A stretch of DNA of 6,932 nucleotides from UBA2632 sp964452155. Lineage in GTDB: Bacteria > Bacteroidota > Bacteroidia > Bacteroidales > Dysgonomonadaceae. Below the pieces are notes generated by a model. It saw only the letters and a program-made list of their open reading frames with translations, was not told where the DNA came from and made no database searches. Of the stretch, positions 1 through 6,030 are shown piece after piece. Positions within the stretch are counted from its first letter, which is position 1. Each line of letters opens with the position of its first letter. The stretch covers positions 1 through 6,932 of the forward strand of contig CAYVLC010000142.1 of NCBI GenBank assembly GCA_964452155.1. The letters run 5' to 3'. A program made the position numbers and the translations under genes.

Positions 1-1
1 G

Positions 2-85
2 TACCCAGAGCCGGGATCGAACCGGCAAAGAAATTAATCCATTGGTGTTTGAGACCAACGCGTCTACCAATTCCGCCATCTGGGC
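2..85 (-). tRNA. tRNA-Leu, anticodon CAA
   Basis: Read on the minus strand, this folds as a class II leucine tRNA that decodes UUG. The acceptor stem pairs GCCCAGA (85-79) with TCTGGGT (9-3), with a G-T wobble at the end and discriminator A at position 2. The D arm carries the GGCGG...TTGGTAGACGC pattern typical of tRNA-Leu. The anticodon stem TTGGT/ACCAA closes the loop CTCAAAC, placing CAA at 51-49. A variable region of about 15 nt (27-41) follows, then a T arm with stem GCCGG/CCGGC and loop TTCGATC. The base after the discriminator is C at position 1. Whether a full CCA is encoded cannot be seen because the window ends there. The gene is divergent from the guanylyltransferase gene. Confidence 0.96.
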
Positions 86-107
86 ATATAGACTTATTTT
101 GAGACTG

Positions 108-137
108 CAAAAATACACATATTTTTTGGATTGCAAA
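108..137 (-). promoter_or_regulatory. Candidate promoter of tRNA-Leu (Bacteroidota type)
   Basis: On the minus strand the sequence TATTTTTG (115-108) matches the Bacteroidota -7 element TAnnTTTG, and a TTTG at 137-134 lies 18 nt upstream, close to the usual 19-21 nt spacing of the -33 element. Transcription would start near position 101-103, which gives a leader of about 15 nt before the tRNA 5' end at 85, a sensible length for RNase P processing. The motif and spacing are visible; use as a promoter is inferred. Confidence 0.55.
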
Positions 138-232
138 ATAAATGATCACATCTTTATCATATAAATTGAAAATACTTTCTGAAACCACTGTTTTATGAAC
201 AACTAAATACTGAAGGACGTTATATAAATAGT

Positions 233-240
233 TACCTTTG
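233..240 (+). promoter_or_regulatory. Candidate -7 element for the guanylyltransferase gene
   Basis: TACCTTTG fits the Bacteroidota -7 consensus TAnnTTTG exactly. It would start transcription near position 247 and leave an untranslated leader of about 54 nt before the ATG at 301. No convincing TTTG -33 element is present at the expected distance. The leader is AT-rich and has no Shine-Dalgarno motif, which is usual in this phylum. The rest of the 215-bp divergent region 86-300 shows no further gene or strong repeat. Confidence 0.45.
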
Positions 241-300
241 TGTATATATAAAAGAACAACGACAGTTTTGATTACTTCAACTCAGAATAAATTTTTATAG

Positions 301-1377
301 ATGAGAAACAACAATTTCTGCATAATCATGAGTGGTGGTATTGGCAACAGATTCTGGCCATACAGCAATGAAAGAACCCCTAAACAATTTTTAGATTTTT
401 TTGGTACCGGCCGCTCACTACTTCAATCAACATTTGACAGATTTAATAAGATAATCCCAAAAGAAAACATATTCATTGTTACCAATGATGGATATGCCGA
501 CTTGACAAGGGAGCAATTGCCCGAACTCGCCGAGGATCAGATTTTACTAGAACCCATAAGGCGCAACACAGCTCCTTGTATTGCCTACGCAACATTTCGC
601 ATTCAGGCTATCAATCCAGATGCAAATATTATTGTGGCTCCTTCTGACCATTTGATTCTCAAAAGCGATCAGTTTATAGCCGATATAAAAAAAGGACTAG
701 AGTTTGTTGCGCATCATGATGTGTTGCTAACATTGGGTGTGAGACCCACAAGACCCGAAACAGGCTATGGATACATACAAGTATGTATAGACAAAGTGGA
801 TGGTGTGCACAAGGTGAAAACCTTTACAGAAAAGCCCAACAAAGAATTGGCGCAAGCCTTTGTAGATAGTGGTGAGTTTGTTTGGAACTCTGGTATATTT
901 ATTTGGAGTCTGAAAACTATACTAAATGCTTTCAAAATTCATCTTCCTGATATATCGAATAAGTTTAATGACGGAGTGCACCTATTTAATACTGACAAAG
1001 AAAAGGATTTTATTGATGCCAGTTTCCCCTTTTGCCCCAACATATCTATAGATTATGGTGTGCTAGAAAAGGCTGACAATGTATTTGTGATTATATCTTC
1101 TTTTGGATGGTCAGATTTAGACTCGTGGACCTCGCTTCACGAGGCATCTGAAAAAGATGAAAACAATAATGTAAATCACAACAACGAGGCTTTGTTCATA
1201 GAAAGCTCAAACAATGTAGTGGCAACATCTTCGAGAAAATTGGTTGTGATACAAGGATTGGAAGATTATATTGTAGCCGAGTCTAATACAACATTGCTAA
1301 TATGCAAGAAAAAAGATGAGCATAGAATTAAACATTTTATGACAGACGCAAAATTTAGATTTGGAGACGAGTTCTGA
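301..1377 (+). CDS. manC: Mannose-1-phosphate guanylyltransferase
   Basis: The enzyme joins mannose 1-phosphate and GTP to give GDP-mannose and pyrophosphate in the cytoplasm, supplying mannose, and through GDP-mannose conversion fucose or similar sugars, for surface glycans. The 358 residues show the nucleotidyltransferase signature GGIGNRFWP (12-20) followed by TPKQF (26-30), EPIRRNTAPC (84-93), APSDH (113-117), GYGYIQ (155-160), FTEKP (175-179), WNSGIF (195-200) and GWSDLDSW (269-276). The length fits the single-function form; the C-terminal phosphomannose isomerase domain of the two-domain ManC/AlgA type is absent. The ATG at 301 directly follows an in-frame TAG (298-300), so no longer start exists; a second Met at residue 10 lies inside the conserved N-terminal strand and is unlikely to be the start. 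No other GDP-sugar gene adjoins it, so it is probably transcribed alone. The function is sure; the exact symbol is conventional. Confidence 0.95.
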   Translation: MRNNNFCIIMSGGIGNRFWPYSNERTPKQFLDFFGTGRSLLQSTFDRFNKIIPKENIFIVTNDGYADLTREQLPELAEDQILLEPIRRNTAPCIAYATFRIQAINPDANIIVAPSDHLILKSDQFIADIKKGLEFVAHHDVLLTLGVRPTRPETGYGYIQVCIDKVDGVHKVKTFTEKPNKELAQAFVDSGEFVWNSGIFIWSLKTILNAFKIHLPDISNKFNDGVHLFNTDKEKDFIDASFPFCPNISIDYGVLEKADNVFVIISSFGWSDLDSWTSLHEASEKDENNNVNHNNEALFIESSNNVVATSSRKLVVIQGLEDYIVAESNTTLLICKKKDEHRIKHFMTDAKFRFGDEF

Positions 1378-1409
1378 ATATAGCTCCCCATATAAAAGCA
1401 ACTAATAAA

Positions 1410-1441
1410 AAACCTGCACATTGTGATATATGTGCAGGTTT
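1410..1441 (-). terminator. Intrinsic terminator between convergent genes
   Basis: A perfect inverted repeat, AACCTGCACA (1411-1420) and TGTGCAGGTT (1431-1440), extends by one A-T pair on each side to a 12-bp stem with an 8-nt loop. On the minus strand the stem runs into TTTTTTATT, a good U-tract, so it should stop glnN transcripts 56 nt after the glnN stop codon. On the plus strand it lies 33 nt after the manC stop, but the following bases are TCTATATATA, a poorer U-tract, so it is at best a weaker terminator in that direction. Confidence 0.85.
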
Positions 1442-1496
1442 CTATATATATGCAAGTCTCAGAATAAGATACAACAATTAGCTATTAACGAATTGC

Positions 1497-3698
1497 TTAG
1501 CTTATAAACAGCAACTCTCTGTATTTTGGCAATGGCCACATCTCGTTATCTACCACAAGTTCTAGCTTATCTACATGATAGCGAATTATATTAAAATAAG
1601 GTTCTACAGTGTCGTGATATGCAATTGCTTTTTCGCGAGCATCTTCTATCTTATTAGCTACTTTGCGCGCTTCAACCATGGCATCTACATCTCTTTTGAT
1701 AACAGAAATATGTGTAGCAATCTCTTCAATAAGTGAGGCATCCTCTTTAGACATAGTAGCTGCTACAGAATCTTCAAAAACCATTTTCATTTTGTACAGA
1801 TTGTCCAACAATGCGGACTGATACCTTGTAGCTACAGGTATGATATGATTGATAGACAAATCGCCCAGTACACGCGATTCTATTTGCACTTTCTTTGTAT
1901 ATACCTCCCACTTCACTTCGTTGCGTGCATACAGCTCTGTGCTGTTTAGCACGCCCACACTTCGGAACATCTCTATGGAGGCTACCGATGTGTATGCATC
2001 GTATATAAGAGGTACACTTGTTTCACAATCCAATCCGCGCTCTTTGGCCTCTTCTTTCCACTCTTCGCTATATCCATTTCCATCAAAACGGATAGATTTA
2101 GACTCTGCGATATAGCAGCGTAAAGTATCAAAGATGGCTTGTTCTTGATTCATTCCCTTAGCTATTTTATCAGCAATTTCTTTTGAAAAAGAGTTGAGCT
2201 GTGCAGCCAATATCGAGTTTAATACCAACATGGCAGCAGAACAGTTGGCTGATGAGCCTACGGCACGAAACTCGAATCGATTGCCAGTAAAAGCAAAGGG
2301 AGATGTACGGTTGCGATCGGTATTATCAATAAGCACCTCGGGCACGTGGGCTACACCTAGCTTCATACGCCTAAGAGCATCCATTGTAATAGCATCGTTT
2401 TGGGAGCTATCTTCTATTTTGTCTAACACTGCAGATATCTGTTTGCCAAGAAACACAGAGATAATAGCAGGGGGCGCTTCGTTAGCTCCAAGACGATGGG
2501 AATTGGTGGCCGAAGCAATAGATGCTTTGAGCAAGCTATTGTGCTTGTGAACAGCAATCATTGTGTTTACTAAAAATGTGATAAACTGTAGGTTCTCATC
2601 GGTAGTTTTGCCTGGTGTAAACAATCCTACTCCTGTGTTGGTTCCCAACGACCAGTTGCAATGTTTGCCAGACCCATTAATGCCTTCAAATGGTTTTTCG
2701 TGCAATAGTAATCTGAAATTATGCTTATTGGCAATTTTCTTCATCAACGACATTACAAGCAAGTTTTGATCTACAGCCAAATTGGTCTCTCCGTATATGG
2801 GTGCAAATTCAAATTGATTGGGGGCTACCTCGTTGTGGCGTGTTTTTATTGGAATACCGTAACGATAAGCCTCAAACTCCAACTCACGCATAAATGCAAC
2901 TACCCGTGGTGGAATAGCACCAAAGTAATGATCTTCTAGTTGTTGGTTTTTTGCACTTTCGTGTCCCATGAGTGTTCTGTCGGTCAACATCAAATCGGGG
3001 CGAGCCGAATAGAGGGCCTGATCTACTAAGAAAAATTCTTGCTCCCAACCAAGAAATGAATATACCTTTTTCACATTCGGGTCGAATAGCTTACACACCT
3101 CTACGGCTGCTTTATCTATGGCCGAAATAGATTTTAGCAAGGGCGTTTTGTAGTCAAGTGCTTCACCTGTGTAGGAGATAAAAACAGTGGGAATACACAA
3201 TGTATCCTCTACAATGAATGCTGGCGAAGAGGGGTCCCATGCGGTGTAACCGCGTGCCTCAAATGTGTTGCGAATACCACCACTAGGAAAACTAGATGCA
3301 TCGGGTTCTTGCTGTGCCAACAGCTTACCAGAAAAACGTTCTAATATTTCGCTGTCGAGTGGATTTCCATTTATGTATTCTATAAAGGAGTCGTGCTTTT
3401 CGGCAGTGCCTTCTGTAAGGGGCTGAAACCAATGCGTGTAGTGTGTAGCTCCCATTTCCATGGCCCACATTTTCATGCCAGCTGCTACGTGGTCCGAAAT
3501 GCTACGTGGTAGCGTTACCCCCTCATCAATGGCTTTGACAAGAATACTCATTGTGTCTTTAGATAAATACTTAGACATTTTTTCACGATTGAAAACATAC
3601 ATGCCAAAATATTCTGAGGGGAACTCTTTGGGTACTACAATTGGTGTGGCTTCGCGCTTGAAAGCCTCTTCTACTACTTTAAATCTTAATGTGGACAT
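1497..3698 (-). CDS. glnN: Type III glutamine synthetase
   Basis: Glutamine synthetase makes glutamine from glutamate, ammonium and ATP and is the main entry of ammonium into metabolism. The 733 residues match the large GSIII class known from Bacteroides, which is about 730 residues long and forms a dodecamer, rather than the roughly 450-residue GSI. The class-specific N-terminal region covers about residues 1-210. The catalytic part shows FLGWEQEFFLVD (215-226) with metal-ligand glutamates, TRHNEVAPNQFEFAP (287-300), NGSGKHCNWS (341-350) with the conserved His 346, and NRTSPFAFTGNRFEFR (463-478), the ATP and glutamate site. A long helical C-terminal tail (about 640-710) is also typical of GSIII. 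The start ATG at 3698 gives the expected MSTLRFKVVEEAF beginning; there is no Shine-Dalgarno motif. The gene has its own candidate promoter and terminator and is probably monocistronic. No tyrosine adenylylation site of the GSI kind was recognised. Confidence 0.97.
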   Translation of the reverse strand: MSTLRFKVVEEAFKREATPIVVPKEFPSEYFGMYVFNREKMSKYLSKDTMSILVKAIDEGVTLPRSISDHVAAGMKMWAMEMGATHYTHWFQPLTEGTAEKHDSFIEYINGNPLDSEILERFSGKLLAQQEPDASSFPSGGIRNTFEARGYTAWDPSSPAFIVEDTLCIPTVFISYTGEALDYKTPLLKSISAIDKAAVEVCKLFDPNVKKVYSFLGWEQEFFLVDQALYSARPDLMLTDRTLMGHESAKNQQLEDHYFGAIPPRVVAFMRELEFEAYRYGIPIKTRHNEVAPNQFEFAPIYGETNLAVDQNLLVMSLMKKIANKHNFRLLLHEKPFEGINGSGKHCNWSLGTNTGVGLFTPGKTTDENLQFITFLVNTMIAVHKHNSLLKASIASATNSHRLGANEAPPAIISVFLGKQISAVLDKIEDSSQNDAITMDALRRMKLGVAHVPEVLIDNTDRNRTSPFAFTGNRFEFRAVGSSANCSAAMLVLNSILAAQLNSFSKEIADKIAKGMNQEQAIFDTLRCYIAESKSIRFDGNGYSEEWKEEAKERGLDCETSVPLIYDAYTSVASIEMFRSVGVLNSTELYARNEVKWEVYTKKVQIESRVLGDLSINHIIPVATRYQSALLDNLYKMKMVFEDSVAATMSKEDASLIEEIATHISVIKRDVDAMVEARKVANKIEDAREKAIAYHDTVEPYFNIIRYHVDKLELVVDNEMWPLPKYRELLFIS

Positions 3699-3733
3699 AA
3701 TATGGAGCTGTTGTGTCTTTTATTATTATACGC

Positions 3734-3756
3734 ATTTGCACGAATAAGTTGCAAAT
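3734..3756. promoter_or_regulatory. Dyad over the glnN start of transcription, possible operator
   Basis: The inverted repeat ATTTGCA (3734-3740), 9-nt spacer, TGCAAAT (3750-3756) is perfect over 7 bp per arm. One arm overlaps the candidate -7 element (3752-3759) and the other falls just downstream of the predicted start of transcription near 3745. A dimeric repressor bound here would block the polymerase. The dyad is seen directly; its regulatory role and the identity of any regulator are inferred. Confidence 0.35.
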
Positions 3757-3759
3757 ATA
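3752..3759 (-). promoter_or_regulatory. Candidate -7 element of glnN
   Basis: The minus strand reads TATATTTG, an exact match to the Bacteroidota -7 element TAnnTTTG. Transcription would begin near 3745, leaving a leader of about 46 nt before the glnN ATG. No TTTG -33 element is found at the standard distance, which may mean that an activator is needed. The remainder of the 203-bp intergenic region 3699-3901 holds no gene that can be supported. Confidence 0.5.
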
Positions 3760-3901
3760 CACATTATGACACTTATAGGATAGTTTTTCATGCTTTTATT
3801 TAACATTGAGTTCGCAAACGGAACAAATTAATACTTCAAACACTATTTAAATGGATAAACAGCTCAATGCTGCACAAAAAATAAGTCTTTCTTAAAACAA
3901 C

Positions 3902-5176
3902 CTATTTTGATTTAAAAATAAGCGGATTGATGTTTAATGACACCCAACCCCAATCTTGCCATCTAGCATAGTCGCCCCCTTTTGCTGCACTAAATGCCTC
4001 TGTGCCAAACATAGTGGAGTAGCCACCTTGCAAGGTAACATAAGGACGTACTGCAAAAGTAAATGTGAAATCGATTTCTGAACCTAATCCTTTCTTATTC
4101 GTATTATCTACTACTATAGATTGAGACGAAGAGAAATGATGGTAAGTTAAGTCTAACGTTAGCCTGTCTGTTGGTTTTAGAGTAACTGAAACATGTTTAT
4201 CAAATAGCCCATAATTTGGATAGGGCGAAGCATAAAAATAGTCCATGCCACCATAAAACTTATGATGTGTTCCATAAAGAGGGTCAAATGCGGTAGATTT
4301 ATCGGAGCTGTCTTGTCCAGACAAATAATCGAGCCCTGCCGATAGAGATACTTTTGAATCAATTGCATAAGCACCTTTCACTGCCCACATATAAGCAGCA
4401 ACACTTTCATCGGTTTTGTTAGTGCCGGTTTGGTAATAGAAAGTACCAAGCAAACTCAACGCATTCAATTTGTAAGAAAGATTGGTACCCAGTGTTTGCA
4501 TATAGGCTGTAGCGCCTACTGCATCTTTACTGATAGAGGCTGGTGTACCCGTTTCGAAGCCCAAATTGAGAGCAAGAAAAGAGGCCATAAATCCTTGATT
4601 GCTATTATACTGATACCACAACGTTTGCAGGCGTTTATAAGGCTGTGCTCCTGCAAAATATTGTCCGTTGCGGATAGTTTCTGCAGAAGCGTTGTAACCT
4701 AGTATAAGGTGCAACTTATTACTGGTGTCTTCAAAACCTAATTTGAGGACATCGTGCCATCTTCCAGACTGATTCCAATCTAAAGTTCCTAATATGCGAT
4801 CATCGTCGTAAGCCAATTGTTGACGACCAATTTGAGCGAAAAAGTTGTGGTGTCTCAGTTTTGCCCAAGCTTCGTTGAGCATAAAATCGCCTTTGTTTTC
4901 TATTTGAGGACGACTACCCCACACCGATACATTTTGGCCAGATAGGCCCATAGATAAAAACTGATTATCGAAACCCATTGATATACGGGCTCTATTGGAT
5001 ACAAAGGACGATGGCAAATCTCCCTCGGAGCGAGGCATCAAGACTCCATTTCTATACTCTGCACGGGTGCGTAGCTGAGCTTTTATTGTAAAATATCCTT
5101 CAGGATGTTGCGAAAACACAGCAGTAGTGCATACAAGCATAAGTAAAAACACAAGTATTAAATAGATATTTTTCAT
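3902..5176 (-). CDS. Outer membrane beta-barrel protein, alginate-export family
   Basis: This 424-residue protein begins with a signal peptide (hydrophobic stretch about 3-20, likely cleavage after FS at 22, mature start QHPEG). The rest is rich in alternating polar and aromatic strands, as in an outer membrane barrel. Motifs recall the alginate-export (AlgE-like) family: RTRAEYRNG (36-44), GRQQLAYDDDRILG (117-130), WNQSGRWHDVLKL (134-146), PLYGTHHKFYGGMDYF (299-314) and GSEIDFTFTF (365-374). The family name does not prove alginate transport; many members are porins of unknown substrate. The start is 68 bp after the ccsA stop with no visible promoter or terminator between, so the gene is probably the last of the resB-ccsA operon. 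Oddly for a barrel, the chain does not end on an aromatic residue: it closes IFKSK, with Phe 421 three residues from the end. Only a weak hairpin (3860-3872) lies downstream. Confidence 0.85.
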   Translation of the reverse strand: MKNIYLILVFLLMLVCTTAVFSQHPEGYFTIKAQLRTRAEYRNGVLMPRSEGDLPSSFVSNRARISMGFDNQFLSMGLSGQNVSVWGSRPQIENKGDFMLNEAWAKLRHHNFFAQIGRQQLAYDDDRILGTLDWNQSGRWHDVLKLGFEDTSNKLHLILGYNASAETIRNGQYFAGAQPYKRLQTLWYQYNSNQGFMASFLALNLGFETGTPASISKDAVGATAYMQTLGTNLSYKLNALSLLGTFYYQTGTNKTDESVAAYMWAVKGAYAIDSKVSLSAGLDYLSGQDSSDKSTAFDPLYGTHHKFYGGMDYFYASPYPNYGLFDKHVSVTLKPTDRLTLDLTYHHFSSSQSIVVDNTNKKGLGSEIDFTFTFAVRPYVTLQGGYSTMFGTEAFSAAKGGDYARWQDWGWVSLNINPLIFKSK

Positions 5177-5244
5177 AACAATATAATTTAAGTATGTTCA
5201 ACTTCGAAGAATAAGTAGTTAGCTACAACATTGGCATTTTCTCA

Positions 5245-6030
5245 TTAAGAATAAACATGAATACTCTGCTGAGCCGAGGGTAAATAATTGAGTCCCCACC
5301 AACAAATTTGAAGTATTACAAAAGAGATAATTATTACAATCATAGCTGTGCGGTAGCTAACACCTTTTTTTAAGCGAATGTGTATGTATATGAGATAAGA
5401 TATCCACGTGGCGGCGGCCCAAGTTTCTTTGGGGTCCCAACTCCAATAGTGCCCCCAAGCCTCCTTGGCCCAAATGGCGCCCAGGAGCATACCCATAGTT
5501 ATGAAGGCAGTGCCTACATATACTAGATTGTCTGTCATCTCCATCAATTTATCTTTATCGAAAAGTTTTTTTTCCTTGAATAGATAATAGATAGCTATAA
5601 GTGTGACAGCTCCCAGTATGGCATACGAGAACATATAGATAATTACATGAGGCGAGAACCAAGGACTTTGCAAAGCTGGCATCAACACCTTATTGTGAAT
5701 ATCAGGCTTAGCAATGTTGATAACAATAAACACAGTAGAAAGCATTGCACTAAAAGATAGCAACCATTTGTAGCGCCAGCGTTCGTAAGTGATGAGGCCT
5801 ACAACAGGAAGAAAGAAAGAATACCACAGACGCGTTTCTCCCATTGTGCGTAAAGGAGGTCGCTCAAGCGATATCCAGATACCTACGATAAAAAGAAAGA
5901 AAACAATGAGACCCGCAACTGTGAAGATGGTAGGAACGAGTCGTTTGTTTGTCCTAAATGCTACAACAGCTCCTATTACCCATAGTATTACGGAAACAGA
6001 CGAAAAATATATAAAATAGTCCCAGCTCAT
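5245..6030 (-). CDS. ccsA: Cytochrome c biogenesis protein CcsA (System II haem handling)
   Basis: CcsA works with ResB/Ccs1 in the inner membrane to move haem to the outside and attach it to CXXCH motifs of c-type apocytochromes. The protein has about eight hydrophobic segments and the diagnostic haem-binding WWD motif WGHYWSWDPKETW (192-204). Conserved histidines that could ligate haem are visible at 128 (WFSPHVI), 217 (YIHIRL) and 258 (SIHVY) near the C-terminus. The start chosen is the ATG at 6030, which overlaps the resB stop as ATGA and gives a 261-residue protein starting MSWDYFIYF. An open frame continues upstream to an ATG at 6117, but those 29 extra codons lie within the resB coding sequence, read as MVARCIYRHYHAS with no membrane pattern, and are unlikely to be translated. 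The overlap suggests translational coupling. The short form lacks the N-terminal extension of some longer CcsA proteins. Confidence 0.95.
   Translation of the reverse strand: MSWDYFIYFSSVSVILWVIGAVVAFRTNKRLVPTIFTVAGLIVFFLFIVGIWISLERPPLRTMGETRLWYSFFLPVVGLITYERWRYKWLLSFSAMLSTVFIVINIAKPDIHNKVLMPALQSPWFSPHVIIYMFSYAILGAVTLIAIYYLFKEKKLFDKDKLMEMTDNLVYVGTAFITMGMLLGAIWAKEAWGHYWSWDPKETWAAATWISYLIYIHIRLKKGVSYRTAMIVIIISFVILQICWWGLNYLPSAQQSIHVYS

Noticed and set aside
86..300. Small RNA, riboswitch or small gene between tRNA-Leu and manC
   Set aside because: The region is AT-rich with no stable hairpin, no known riboswitch core and no convincing short reading frame; only promoter-like motifs were seen.
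2194..2550. Plus-strand open frame of 118 codons inside glnN
   Set aside because: It is wholly antisense to the conserved GSIII catalytic region, has no recognisable motif and is a shadow of that reading frame. The same holds for the frames at 1849-2115, 2563-2769 and 2721-2939.
3460..3747. Plus-strand open frame of 95 codons across the glnN start and promoter
   Set aside because: Most of it is antisense to the conserved N-terminus of GlnN, and the rest reads through the AT-rich promoter region; no family features.
3860..3872. Hairpin CAGC/GCTG after the barrel gene as an intrinsic terminator
   Set aside because: The stem is only 4-5 bp and the following minus-strand bases TTTAT are a poor U-tract; too weak to annotate.
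3699..3901. Sigma-54 (GG-N10-GC) promoter for glnN
   Set aside because: No GG and GC pair with the right spacing and flanking bases was found on the minus strand.
4430..4702. Plus-strand open frame of 90 codons within the barrel gene, and a minus-strand frame at 4177-4374
   Set aside because: Both lie inside the barrel coding sequence in other frames; composition is random-like and no motif is visible.
5125..5176. Lipoprotein signal in the barrel protein because of Cys 16
   Set aside because: The residues before Cys 16 (LMLV) do not form a lipobox, the Cys lies inside the hydrophobic core, and a normal cleavage site follows at FS-Q (22/23).
5789..6019. Plus-strand open frame of 76 codons within ccsA
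   Set aside because: It is antisense to ccsA membrane helices; its basic composition follows from the complementary hydrophobic codons.
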